A DNA stretch of 64,000 nt from Crotalaria pallida (GCA_037953625.1 CM075655.1:121031001-121095000), one strand, 5' to 3'; numbered from the stretch's first letter, positions 1-11,202 are shown. A program made the numbers and translations. Notes: generated from the letters alone by a model not told the origin.

Positions 1-23
1 CACTGGTTAAAACATAGTATATG

Positions 24-190
24 TTTTTTGGTTTGCACCCTGGTATCCGGCCTACTGGGCCAACTAATCCAGTTCGAGGGGGGTCCCGGGGTTAAGGTTT
101 TATTCCTCTCCCAACGTTGTTGCGGGGATCGAACCGTGGTTCGCCCTACCAAGTACAGCCCCTGGCACCACTGCACCAACAGCTCGTTGG
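24..190 (-). mobile_element. tRNA-derived SINE, family A, copy 1
   Basis: Read on the minus strand, the element opens with a pol III A-box (TGGTGCAGTGG) and has a B-box (GGTTCGATCCC) about 45 bases on, then ends in an A-rich tail. It is flanked by a 16 bp target duplication at 8-23 and 191-206 with one mismatch. A close copy in the same orientation lies at 31328-31494. These are the hallmarks of a SINE inserted by LINE-type retrotransposition. It is non-coding; the open frame across it is incidental. Confidence 0.85.
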
Positions 191-299
191 TAAAACACAG
201 TATATGTATAATACTATATCACATCACAAGTACTATTAATATATAAACATAAATAAAAATAAAAATTAAAAATATATATACCAAGGGACCTCGAATTGT

Positions 300-542
300 T
301 TTGTCTCGTGTACGCAGATACTGTCACACCCTCTCTCTGCGAAATGGCCCTTTCTTCATCATCATCTTCTTCTTCCCGTGTCTCACTCTCTCGCCTTTCT
401 CTTTTAATCTCAACATTTCCATTTTATTAAACCTCGTAACCGCAAAAAACCTCACCTAATTTTTAACACATATGAGTTCATGTTATCGAAGTTTGGTAAC
501 AAAGCAACGGTATCTGATTTCTTATTCTCGTCGCAACCCAAG
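300..542 (+). other. Putative 5' untranslated first exon of the SUVH gene
   Basis: This CT-rich leader-like stretch ends at a good donor (AAG|GTATCT, intron from 543). The matching acceptor would be TTGTCTGCAG ending at 2565, giving a leader intron of about 2.0 kb. The leader contains short upstream ATG frames: one at about 344 that closes within the exon, and two starting at about 473 and 480 that would close just after the splice. None joins the SUVH frame: the only phase that would continue it has a TGA and no ATG. Exon limits are inferred and no transcript was seen. Confidence 0.4.
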
Positions 543-932
543 GTATCTAATCCCTCATTCGGTTTCCCTATTATCCTTCATATTTGAATCTTATCGTCGT
601 ACCTTCATTCTTCATGCTTTTCTTAACACATAACCTTTTTATTTGCTTTCATTTTTATTCTCATTATTAACTCACGAATTTTCCTTCCTCTATGTTTATA
701 TATGTGTGCCTATTTTAGATCTTATTCTCCAAACTAACTTAGGTTTTCTTTTATCTGTAGAATTGAATAAACAAGGGGAGAGACTTTTATCGTAAGAATT
801 GATGGTAAATTTGTTTTAAATTTATGGAAAAATTAATCAAAAGGAGTGCTTCATTATATTGAAGCAGCTGTAGGAGAGTGGATTATTTCAAATGATATTC
901 AAATAAATGATTAATATATTAATTTTGGGTGG

Positions 933-976
<44 letters not shown>

Positions 977-2565
977 TTGACATGAATTTGAATGGTGCAT
1001 AACCTCAGGGGAGTTGTAATTTGCCAAGGGTTTCAAGTTTTGCATGGTTTTTATTGTGTGTAATCGAAGGCACCCCAAAATGCGCCGGCAATGTGTCAGA
1101 AGGGGGAATTATCCAAACTGTCGGTCTCGCATCAATGCATCGAAATTGTATAAATTTATTCCAAATATGGTTTGGATGTAGGACCATCAGTCTGGGATTC
1201 TGCAATAATTTCTCATCAAAAGGGGTCGGCACCTCTTGGCTCCTAATTAGGGTGTGTTTGGGAGTTTCGAGGGAAAATTAAGAGAGGAAGTCAAAGGAGA
1301 ACAAGAACGGGAGGAGCTTATCCCCATCTTTTGTGAGTGTATACTGAATATGGTGAAGGAAATGAAGGGTTTGGGAAATGTAATCGCTGGCGCTGCTGCA
1401 TACGCTGCCAGAAAGACCATCCTCCACCTTCACCCTATCTCCTTCAATGGTTGCTATTTCACTTCTCTTTTTCTCGACAAACTCACCTCTTACCTCAGAT
1501 CCCTTTCTCTCCCTGATTTGCCATCAACCAATTGCTGCCACCACACCATATGACAATTTTGATATTTGTGTTGCATACTAGTCTGTAATCGATGCGGAAA
1601 TTTTTTGTGCATTTCTGATGATGAAAACTTGGTGCTGCTTCGAGAAAGTTCTAGAATATTGAACCTGGATTTGGAGGATCGAGGGCATTGTTCAGCTCCA
1701 ACAAGAGCATTTTTATGTTGTGGAATTCTGGTGGTGTGCAGAATTTGGAGTTCAGGGGCATTATAGCGAACCCCATGTGCTGTAAACGAAGGATGAATTT
1801 TGGAAATTCAGAAATTGAGGGTAGTTTAGTTATGTTCCCCCAATCTGCTGGAACTTAGAAAAGCTATGCAGGGTTTTGGAGGGCATAAAAAAATTTCCTG
1901 GATTCCTTACCCTCTAAAACAAAACTTCCTAACGAAGGAAAGTTCTATCATAAACCTCCTGCCTTCCCTTTTCTTTCCCTCTTAAAGCTAACTCGCGGGT
2001 AGACCTGAGGAGTGCCTTTTGGGTTCAAGCAAGGCATGGCTTTAGCACCGTATCAGTTATCAATAACAGTGAAAAAGGAAGAGATAAATGCTCAGTAGTT
2101 CAAAATAATATGTACAAAAGTTGTGTTTTTGTGCTAACGATGCAGAATGATTCCCACTCAGAGGTGCAACAAACTTTTGCCTCATTAATTAGTGATGGTT
2201 TCTTATGAAGACCTTTTGTACTACATGGCAATGCTAAAAAAACAAGACCATTGCTTTGCATCACAAACCAATTTCATGAAGTCTATCACAAATAAGTCAT
2301 AGCAGCTTTCAATTACTGGCTTCCATCTTTTTTCCTAATAAATTAATGAATTAGGGGAAGAAAAACAAGACTTGCAATTAAGCCTTAGTACTTATTTCAT
2401 GAAAATATGTTTCGTCAAAAAATAAAATCTGTCTACTGCTGCCTAATCTTAAGCTCTTTATTGCTTACGATATTTTTACTATTTCTTTTCTTGTGTTCTC
2501 TATTTTATTTGCTTTGTTAACTTTTTAATATTTACTTGTTTCTTTGGATGGTTTCTTGTCTGCAG
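543..2565 (+). other. Probable leader intron of SUVH; no gene seen
   Basis: About 2 kb of AT-rich sequence between a plausible donor at 543 and a strong polypyrimidine-AG acceptor at 2565. It holds a (TA)n(TG)n microsatellite at about 935-976. Open frames at 1021-1281 and 1254-1553 have no recognisable domain and no conserved-looking composition, so I do not call them genes. The intron is inferred from splice sites only. Confidence 0.35.
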
Positions 2566-2645
2566 AGTGTGAAGTAGATTTCCGGCCATTAGTTGGCAGC
2601 ATCAGTCAATATAGTTGTTCCGAAGAAAGATCTGGGAAGAGGTCA

Positions 2646-5618
2646 ATGGAAAATAGGGTCGGCACTTCTCTTACTCGGCCCTTGTATAAGCGACGTAAAG
2701 TTTCTGCCATTCGTGATTTCCCAGAGGGATGTGGACCATTTGCTCCTAGTGTTGATCCAGTGTCAAAGGTAGATGTTGCTGATTTTTGTTCCGCTAATGG
2801 CACAATTGTTGAGGATAAGAATGGTGAACATTTAGGGGATGATACTGCTAGAACTTCCGATTGTGGAGATGATGCTCAACAGTTCAACAAAGATTCATTT
2901 TTTACCAAGACTCTTCGCCAAACAACTGACTGTAGTTTGAAGAATGAAAATCCAGTGGCCTCATCTCATGACATGGATGGTCTTCCTTCGGCCAATGATG
3001 ATCCTGCAAAAGTACCATTGGTTGGCATGGAAGCTTTGGAGAATACAGCGAACTTTGTAAAATGTGAGTCCTTGATGCCAAAGTCATCGTCTCCAGTCGG
3101 TGAGGTGGCTTCGTCAGGTGGTTCAAAATCCTTATGCAATGTCAATGTATGTGGTTCTAGTGCTTATATTGAGAAGGCTATTCCTCAAAGGTATTTCCCT
3201 CGAAGAAAAATTTCGGCTGTCAGAGACTTTCCCCCTTTATGTGGGCGGAATGCTCCACGTCTCGACAAGAATGAGCATCTAAAGGAGAACTCTTTGAATA
3301 ACAAGAGAGTGGGTCAGCAGAACTTGGCTGTAGATGACAATTCATTGAAAAAACTTGCAACCGCTGATTTGAAGGAGGAGGGAAATAACGTCCAAGGTGA
3401 AAATACATTGAAGAGAAAGCTTGTGGACACAGTTAAAGCTGATCCTGAAAGGAATGATACAAAGACAGCGAAGACGAAAGATTTATGTGAACTTCCTCAA
3501 GAAAGTAGTGATCATGTAGTCGAAGTAAATTCCAAAACATTTGTTAATGAGGACAGTGGAGGCACTGTACAGGTTGAGGAAACGCCAGGGACAGCAATTA
3601 TGGCTTACCCAGAAGTCCATAGCCTTGGGGCAAGACCTTTGGATACACCTACTTGTCAGGATGAGTTGAAAGGAGATTTTAGTGGATTGCAGGTTTCATC
3701 AGACAGGAAAGTGGTGCAAGGTTTGATGTCTAAATCAAAATGTCCTTGGAGGTCTGATACAAGTTCTTCCAAATCTAACTTGATTGGTGGAACAAATGAA
3801 AGAAAGGGAAAGAAAATTGGTTGTTCCGCAAATCTTGACAGGTCTAAAGCTGCTATCAAGAGAAAAGATACACCAAATCATTCTGGGCAGAAGCCATTGA
3901 AAAAGAAAAAAGGAAATGCTGCTTTTGGTGGTATGGGTCAATTAGTAGTTTGGGAAAAGAAGGATTCTCTTGACCCTGATGACAATATCGAAGACTTTCA
4001 AATTGTCCCAAGATCACGTGGTCTCAGCGTAAATGTTCCTCCTTTTGGTCACGGTGATATTGGTGGTCATGAGAATGACTCAAATGTGACCCGATATAAA
4101 GTGAGGGAAACATTACGACTGTTTCAAGTTGTTTCTAGAAAGCTTTTGCATGAAATAGAAGGTAAGTCAAATGAGCGAGCAAACAGTTCTAAGAGGGTTG
4201 ATTTACAAGCGGCAAAAATCCTTAAGGAGAAAGGGAAATATGTTAACACCGGCAAGCAGATATTTGGATCTGTCCCTGGGGTTGAAATTGGCGATGAATT
4301 TCAGTATAGGGTGGAGCTTAACATAATCGGCCTTCATCGCCTGACTCAGGGTGGTATAGATTATATGAAGCACAAAGGTAAGATCCTTGCATGTAGTATT
4401 GTTGCGTCAGGGGGCTATGCCGATGAGCTGGATAATTCGGATGTGTTGATATATTCAGGGCAGGGTGGAAATGTGATGAGCACCGGGAAAGAACCTGAAG
4501 ATCAGAAGCTTGAGCGGGGCAATCTTGCTTTGAAGAACAGTAGCGAGGAAAAGAATCCTGTTAGGGTGATACGTGGCTTTGAATCGATGAATGGAAAGCC
4601 CAAGGCATTGGTTTATGATGGGCTATATATAGTTGAGTCTTATTGGCAGGATTTGGGGCCACATGGGAAACTGGTTTATAAGTTCCGACTGCGAAGAATC
4701 GCAGGTCAACCTGAGCTTCCTTTGAAGGAAGTGAAGAAATCTAAAAGGTTCAAAACAAGAGAAGGTCTATGTGTTGATGATATTTCTCATGGGAAAGAAC
4801 GGATTCCTGTTTGTGCTGTGAACACTGTGGATGATGAGAAACCCCCACCATTTAAATACATAACAAGCATGATCTATCCTGATAGCAATCTCACTCGTCC
4901 TGAAGGATGTGATTGTACTAATGGATGCTCTGACTTGAAGAAATGTTCTTGTGTAGTCCGAAATGGGGGAGAAATTCCATTCAATCATAACGGTGCTATT
5001 GTCGAAGCAAAACCTCTGGTCTATGAATGTGGGCCTTTTTGCAAGTGCCCTTCGACATGCCATAATAGAGTCAGCCAACTTGGCTTAAAGTTTCAACTTG
5101 AAATTTTTAAAACCAGTACAAGGGGATGGGGTGTAAGATCCCTTAATTCCATTCCTTCTGGAAGTTTTATCTGCGAATATATAGGAGAGCTTCTTGAAGA
5201 AAAGGAAGCTGAACAAAGAACTGGCAATGATGAGTATCTTTTTGATATTGGAAATAACTTCAGCAGCAGTACTCTCTGGGATGGACTTTCAACGCTTATG
5301 CCTGATGCACAGTCAAGTTCTCTTGAAGTTGTGAAGGATGATGGAAGCTTCACCATTGATGCCGCAGAGTATGGTAATGTGGGGAGATTCATCAACCACA
5401 GTTGCTCCCCTAATCTTTATGCTCAAAATGTCCTTTTTGATCACGACGACAACAGGATGCCTCACATCATGTTTTTTGCTGCTGAGAACATTCCTCCCTT
5501 GCAGGAGCTGACTTATGATTACAATTATAAGATTGATCAAGTCTTTGATTCCGATGGCAATATAAAAAGGAAGGACTGCTATTGTGGCTCGGTGGAATGC
5601 ACTGGTAGGATGTATTGA
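2646..5618 (+). CDS. SUVH5/6-type histone H3 lysine-9 methyltransferase
   Basis: An intronless coding exon of 990 codons. In order (residues from the ATG at 2646): a long low-complexity basic N-terminus; an SRA/YDG methyl-DNA-binding domain at about 540-685; a Cys-rich pre-SET at about 753-808 (EGCDCTNGC to CHNRV); a SET domain at about 818-960 with GWGV, RFINHSCSPN and ELTYDYNY; and post-SET CYCGSVECTGRMY at the C-terminus. All motifs for S-adenosylmethionine binding, catalysis and zinc binding are present, so it should be active. SUVH5/6 proteins deposit H3K9me2 at methylated DNA to silence transposons in the nucleus. The N-terminus carries a basic RRK(V/I)SA(I/V)RDFP motif twice. The open frame runs upstream to a splice acceptor at 2565, so a small in-frame upstream exon cannot be excluded. 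The ATG at 2646 is the first in-frame one in this exon. Confidence 0.93.
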   Translation: MENRVGTSLTRPLYKRRKVSAIRDFPEGCGPFAPSVDPVSKVDVADFCSANGTIVEDKNGEHLGDDTARTSDCGDDAQQFNKDSFFTKTLRQTTDCSLKNENPVASSHDMDGLPSANDDPAKVPLVGMEALENTANFVKCESLMPKSSSPVGEVASSGGSKSLCNVNVCGSSAYIEKAIPQRYFPRRKISAVRDFPPLCGRNAPRLDKNEHLKENSLNNKRVGQQNLAVDDNSLKKLATADLKEEGNNVQGENTLKRKLVDTVKADPERNDTKTAKTKDLCELPQESSDHVVEVNSKTFVNEDSGGTVQVEETPGTAIMAYPEVHSLGARPLDTPTCQDELKGDFSGLQVSSDRKVVQGLMSKSKCPWRSDTSSSKSNLIGGTNERKGKKIGCSANLDRSKAAIKRKDTPNHSGQKPLKKKKGNAAFGGMGQLVVWEKKDSLDPDDNIEDFQIVPRSRGLSVNVPPFGHGDIGGHENDSNVTRYKVRETLRLFQVVSRKLLHEIEGKSNERANSSKRVDLQAAKILKEKGKYVNTGKQIFGSVPGVEIGDEFQYRVELNIIGLHRLTQGGIDYMKHKGKILACSIVASGGYADELDNSDVLIYSGQGGNVMSTGKEPEDQKLERGNLALKNSSEEKNPVRVIRGFESMNGKPKALVYDGLYIVESYWQDLGPHGKLVYKFRLRRIAGQPELPLKEVKKSKRFKTREGLCVDDISHGKERIPVCAVNTVDDEKPPPFKYITSMIYPDSNLTRPEGCDCTNGCSDLKKCSCVVRNGGEIPFNHNGAIVEAKPLVYECGPFCKCPSTCHNRVSQLGLKFQLEIFKTSTRGWGVRSLNSIPSGSFICEYIGELLEEKEAEQRTGNDEYLFDIGNNFSSSTLWDGLSTLMPDAQSSSLEVVKDDGSFTIDAAEYGNVGRFINHSCSPNLYAQNVLFDHDDNRMPHIMFFAAENIPPLQELTYDYNYKIDQVFDSDGNIKRKDCYCGSVECTGRMY

Positions 5619-5645
5619 AGGCCTGGCAAGGTGTTAATCATTGCA

Positions 5646-6067
5646 GAAGGGTTTTTATCCTTCTCAATTTAAACTTTTATTTGGACAATGATAATTGTTG
5701 TTGTCTTCTGCCTGTAGGATATATACTCATACAATCTTTGTTAGTCATATGGTGAAGGGGTTTTAGCCTTCTCAAATTAAACTTATGTTTGTACCATGAT
5801 AATCGTTTTTGTCTTCTGCCGGTAGGATACATACTCATACAGTCTTGTTAGACAATGGAGAAGGGGTTTTTTGCCTTCTCATTTTAAACTTATATGGGGA
5901 CCAAGATAATTGTTGTTGTCTTCTACTGGTAGGATATATATTCATACAATCTTGTTATTCAGGAGAAGGGGTTTTCTGCCTTCTCAATTTTAACTTATTT
6001 TTGGACCATGATAATCACGGTTGTTTTCTGCCTGTAGGATATATGTTCATACAATCTTGTTTACATG
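5646..6067 (+). repeat. Four-copy tandem repeat of about 105 bp in the SUVH 3' region
   Basis: Four imperfect copies start near 5646, 5754, 5861 and 5964. Each begins GAAGGGGTTTT and carries CCTTCTCAA, an AT-rich middle, a TCTTCTGCCTGTAGG-like block and TCATACAATCTTGTT. The array starts 28 bp after the SUVH stop, so it probably lies in the 3' UTR. Copy differences are scattered substitutions, so the expansion is not recent. Confidence 0.85.
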
Positions 6068-6279
6068 TTACTTTGTCATGGACGAGTTTTGAAATTGCTT
6101 CCTGACTATTCTTGATTAATTGCTCTCAGCTAAGATTCCAGTTATGTTTTTTTTAAAGCTTTGGCTGCTTCCTGCTTCTAAAGCAAGGAAGGAAATTAGT
6201 GGAATAAATAAGTTTTTCCATCTTCCTTATTTTAATGTGCACTTTAGTTCTCTTTACCTTTTTTTTATTTTGTGTGTGT

Positions 6280-6310
<31 letters not shown>

Positions 6311-7193
6311 GAGGGGTTCTGTTGCTTGTGGTAGGTACTCTAACAAGTCATGATGATTGCATAAAGAATGGATTTCTTTTAGGATTTAAGCCGGGAAAAA
6401 AAAAGAAAAGAAAAACGTCCTTGCAATTTGATTTCAGTGCTCTATGATGCCAGCTATGTCTAAAGAATTGCAACGGCTTGTTTACCTCAGTAATTCGCTT
6501 AGGCCCAAAGTAACTGGTGGGCATTTACAATTTTACATGCATAATTTGAGAATTGGTTCCAAATCTAGTTTTTTTCCCTCCAAACCCCCCTTTTTTTTCC
6601 TCTGAATCCTATCGGATTTTTTTTTACTTAATTTTATCGGAAAATGTATTTTTTTTTATTGATCTCCTATCGAAAATGCATTTTTTGAGACTCGGAGATA
6701 TAAAAAAAATTCTAAGGGGATTCCATTAAAAAAAAGGGATTTGGTATAAAAAAAATGGAGTTTGAAAACCAACACTTTATTTATTTCAGTCACTTACAAA
6801 ATCATATGCAGATAATTAAAGGTCAATGACTTATGCCTGTATGAATTTATTCTGGATTGTGAGGATATCCTTTGGGATATTTATCTGGTGCCTATGATCC
6901 TTTTTGAATACTGTTATTCAAAGAAAAATCATCAAATGGGTACGAGGGAATGTCAACTGCGCATCTACCAAAAATATTGGTCACAACTCACAATATGCCT
7001 AGCTGCAAAAATGGTCCTTATCTTTTAGGGTTATGGTCAAGAAAAAACACTAAATTATTCCACCCTCCCCTAGCCGGCTACCCCCATCCATGGCCAACAG
7101 CCGTCATCCCACCTCCACCTATGGCCACCACCTAAATCTTTTTTTTTTTATGATTGTACCACCTAAATCTTTTTTAACTCCCAAGAAGTATTA

Positions 7194-7412
7194 CTCGTTC
7201 CCTTCCTATTTATCCATGTCATTAAAAAAACATATTTTTAAATAAATTTAATGATTGTAATTATGTTTTTTTTCCTAATATATCAATTTTTACATTGTAT
7301 TTTTTCCGCTACTTACCTATCTTAACAATCATTGCACTCTTTTAATTTTTCGACGAAATGAATAAATAAATTTTTTTTTTCAAATTGGTTAAATAAATAA
7401 AAACGGAAGAAG
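7194..7412. mobile_element. Degenerate Stowaway-like MITE
   Basis: The ends are CTCGTTCCCTTCCTATTTA and the inverted AAATAAAAACGGAAGAAG, each next to a TA dinucleotide. This resembles the CTCCCTCCGTTCC ends of plant Stowaway MITEs. The match is imperfect and the interior is featureless. Confidence 0.5.
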
Positions 7413-8193
7413 TAATGTAACATTATCACAAAACTAGTATCAAGTTGTTTTTATTTTTTTTTCCCCAACATCCCTTTATTTTTTGATGTGAGAGTAGTTA
7501 CGAAGTACGCACCATTGCGACTTGGTTCATTCAAGTCATTATTTTAAGTGACCTGTTGAGTCCGTGATATTTATCAATTTAATTTTAACAATATCATGGA
7601 ATGTCTTACAGCATTGACAGCCAAATACCGGTAAGGAAAAAGGGTACTACCTTTTAGTAGTACTACGTAATATTTTATTTATGGAAAATGGCAAAATGTT
7701 AACAAGGGTCTTTAGGATACTACTTAAACATACGAATGTAGTTAAATGGTATTGAAAAATGTGTTTTTTTATATTTTCGAGAAACTAAGTATAATAAACT
7801 TATGACTAAATTTCCTTATCTAATAATCTTAACAAGTGTCCTAAAAATGACAATTGTTAACCAGATCCTTTATTTATTCATATTCCATGACAACTCAAAT
7901 GGCAAAGTACATAAAGTTCCCATGATTGTAGTCTCCAATACACAAAGAGCACTCACATCCACCTACCACAAGGAACTTTCCTTGATAGTTGATACTAACC
8001 AGAAACGATAAAATACTGGAACGTTATCCTACTTACAAAGAAAAAGTTTTTATTTATTTATATTTTAAAAAGATAAATATTTATTTATATTTTAAAATGA
8101 AGGGGAGAATGCAACTACAGATACGAACCCAAATACTTATGCTTTATGTTCCAAATTCTAACAATTTATTTCATGAATACTCTTAGGGACAGA

Positions 8194-8198
<5 letters not shown>

Positions 8199-8253
<55 letters not shown>
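8199..8253. repeat. (TA)n microsatellite
   Basis: About 55 bp of TA dinucleotides just downstream of the expansin-like stop codon. Confidence 0.92.
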
Positions 8254-8256
<3 letters not shown>

Positions 8257-8300
8257 GGAGTATATATTTTTTTCCTCGGGTCTGAAAGTGCTTTATCTTT

Positions 8301-9808
8301 TTAGTTAAGCTGAATTTGTGAGTCATAAACTGCTTCGGGCGTCCAATCAGAAGGGATAACATTCTTGGACTCTACCCAATACAACCCTGCACTGCCACTT
8401 ACTTGGAACCGCAGCTTGATGTCACCCCTTGGCGGGTTAGCAGCATCAAACACTGCCCCAAATGCCCTCCGCATTGGCCTCCACTCTTGGCAGTCTACCT
8501 GCAGGCAGCTCCATAAAATTTTATGAATCCAACTCAATTTCAAGTTAAGTAATTGAATACAAGGGCATCTTTATTACTCTCCCGTACTTATTATTATTAT
8601 AATGCATACTTAATCGAATTATAACGTACCAAGTGAGTAATTAATTATATGAAATTTATAAGAATATATTATAATATTACAAATAAATAATATTCCCTCC
8701 GGTCCTATATATAGGACATACTTAACCATATTTCTCGGACCAAGAAAAGTAGTTAGTTTTATGAATTCTATGAGAATATATTGTAACATTACAATTTTAC
8801 TCTCTCAATTTTTCTTGAAAAATTCACACTCATTAATGAACAACAAAAAATACATGCATTTAATAAGGGCAAAAAAGATAAAAAGCAATAAATGATGCAT
8901 AGAAAATACAAAATGTCTTATATATAGGACCAAAGATTGCTTCTAGAATATGTCCTATATATAGGACCGGAGGGAGTACATAAAAAATATAAAGCGATTT
9001 ATAATTATGACTTAAATAATAATCTTCTAGAATATAACCTATATAATAAAAATCCGAGGAAATACAGAAGTATAAAATTTAGATTCAAAACAACAAAATA
9101 TATCTACACGTACTTCTAATATTCACTCACAGTGCATCTTCACATACATACAATGGGATGTTATAAGATCATACTAGCTAGTATGTGACAGTATGATTAA
9201 GATTTAGTCCTCTCACATTCTTAGAATATACTACCCTCTTCATAAATAAATATGCATGTATATTTATATACCTGCCAGAATTCAACACAAGTTATGTCAT
9301 TTGTTCCACCAACATAGAGAATGAGAATGGCCAAGTAGTGAGGGTTTCTGCTGCGCGGGTGGACCTTAAGCATGAGGTTATAGCCACTGTATCCACAGGG
9401 GACCCTTTTGTATTCAATATCCACAACACCATATTTGAAAAGCTCTGCAGATGCATCTGCGTTTCTCCCCAAGCTTGAGTAGCCACGTGGGCTCATGATG
9501 AAGTCCGTTCTGTCTCCCACTCCAAAATCTGTTACCACCACCAATGCTCCATTCTCATCGCAGTATTGTGGTATTTTGCACCTAACCTGACACATCATCA
9601 TTTGCATATTTGACAAGGGAATAAACAATTATTAGTGGAAATGGTTAACAAAATCCTTTCTAAATAGTACTACTACTACCAATTACTTCATGTTTCAGTA
9701 ATTATTAGTATGGAAAATGAATCACACAATAAACAAAATATATATATTTTCATGTAAAAATGGCATATTTTGGGGGACTTGGGATACAAATATTTTTCAT
9801 ATGAAGTT

Positions 9809-9855
<47 letters not shown>

Positions 9856-11202
9856 GTTTTCTTAGATTAGATATTAAAATTGAAATGGTTTAATATTTAA
9901 ATTTTGGAGTTACTACCTGATAGCATGCACCACAGCCAGATCCATTCTTCCATAGCCAAGACACTCCCGCGACGTTGCCATCGTTTATCGTCTTTCCATC
10001 TTCGCCATAGCCACAAGCACCTCCTAAATCATATCAATTAACTAATCATACATCATATCATAGCAAAATTTGTATAATGTTTGGTTTGCACATTTTCAAT
10101 GATTTTATTGTCCAGCTAGACAGCTAGTAGGCACCTTTGTCTTACAGCATGAGCGCATGCATCACCATATATAAGTACTCCCTTCGCTTTTATTTAACTG
10201 TCCGTTTTCGAAGAAATTTTTTGTTTTTATTTATCTCTCCTTTTGATTATTTTAAGGTATAATAAATGTTACTTTTCATGTCAACCCCTATTTAATAGGG
10301 TATTGATTTTCGTAAGTAGTGGAAGATAAGTAATGATTATAGAAATAGAAAGGGTATAGTGAGTAAAAACATAATTAATGTATTGAAAATCCAAGTAATG
10401 ATTGAATTTCTTAAAGGGTGTGTTTTGTTTGAAATATGACAGATAAATAGGAACGAATGGAGTAATAAATTCTTGAAATTAATTTAAATACTTATTATGA
10501 TCATCACACTAAATCTAAATCTACCTAAGTACTTCCACGGTTTCTATACTTTTAAGAATAAAAATTTGTCCTATTTGTATTGTAAGATTTTATACCAATT
10601 TTATTTTTTAAAATTTCAATAACAATTATAAAGGTAGTTTTATTTGAAAAGTATATTAAATATTTACATTTCTAATATTACTAACAACATTAATCAACTT
10701 TTTTCATGGACGTAAATTTTCCCAAAAAGATGTTACATATATAACAGAAATCCCTATTATCCTTATTATATTTTACAATTAACTATTCTTGAAACTTAAA
10801 AAAGTACTTTAAATTATAATTTTAACATCTTAACGTGGATTGAAAATTTTACAGATGTATTGCTTCACATTAATGAACAAAGAACGAATAATAGAAAAAA
10901 ATAAATACCTCATACAAAATACAAATTGACTTATAAATAAAACTAGAAATTTTTTCTAAAAAGCAACCTAGGAGAAAGTATTATGTAAAATGTTAACGTT
11001 GCTTGGTAGTTACCCTACATATATAGAAGTGCAAATAAGGAGTGATAGAAGAGGAGGCTCACGTACTTGGATTCCCATAGCAATCTGGGCTACCGTAAAA
11101 GGTTGCTCTGGAGCATGTAAAAGAGTCCTGAGAAATACACAGAGCAGGTAAGAGCAGTGTGAAACAAACAAGGCTAAGTTGGTGCCTAAAATTAAGTTCC
11201 AT
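8301..11202 (-). CDS. EXLB1: Expansin-like B protein
   Basis: Exons (minus strand): 11202-11067, 10023-9917, 9586-9272, 8498-8301, joined in frame to 251 aa. Residues 1-24 are a signal peptide, so the product is secreted to the cell wall. The Cys-rich double-psi beta-barrel begins at TCSRATFYGSPDC and includes GACGYGE and GSGCGACYQVRC; a C-terminal CBM63-like domain follows (LMLKVHP to SDWTPEAVYDS). The length and the GACGYGE/GRNADAS signatures fit expansin-like B (EXLB). EXLB proteins lack the HFD motif of true alpha- and beta-expansins, and here too it is absent (DFGVGDRTDF instead), so wall-loosening activity is not established. A TATA-like box on this strand lies about 140 bp upstream of the ATG. 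Intron 1 (10024-11066) holds a MITE. Confidence 0.92.
8693..8976. mobile_element. Stowaway-type MITE, family 1, copy 1
   Basis: A 284 bp element with inverted ends of the type CTCCCTCCGGTCCTATATAT and a flanking TA on each side. Near-identical interior copies occur at 24400-24683 and, in reverse, at 50425-50718. It lies in intron 3 of the expansin-like gene (8499-9271). No coding capacity. Confidence 0.85.
9820..9852. repeat. (TA)n microsatellite in expansin-like intron 2
   Basis: Pure TA dinucleotide tract of about 33 bp, within intron 2 of the gene (9587-9916). Confidence 0.9.
10178..10462. mobile_element. Stowaway-like MITE in expansin-like intron 1
   Basis: A 285 bp element with ends CTCCCTTCGCTTTTATTTA and the inverted AAATAGGAACGAATGGAG, each flanked by TA. 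It is diverged relative to the family at 31732-32004. Confidence 0.7.

Larger units (their letters stand above)
6068..8300. other. Intergenic AT-rich DNA between SUVH and expansin-like gene
   Basis: No gene seen. Contents: a (TG)n run followed by a long G tract at about 6271-6312; a short foldback at about 6550-6775 with weakly matching inverted ends (CCAAATC...TTTTT against AAAAA...GATTTGG); a Stowaway-like MITE at 7194-7412; and a (TA)n microsatellite at about 8199-8253. Small open frames here have no recognisable product. Confidence 0.6.

Noticed and set aside
1021..1766. Several open frames of 66-99 codons upstream of SUVH
   Set aside because: They overlap each other on both strands, show no domain, and lie in a probable leader intron.
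2544..2645. Using the upstream in-frame TTG as the SUVH start
   Set aside because: A TTG start is not expected in plants, and this stretch spans a strong splice acceptor at 2565. The first in-frame ATG is at 2646.
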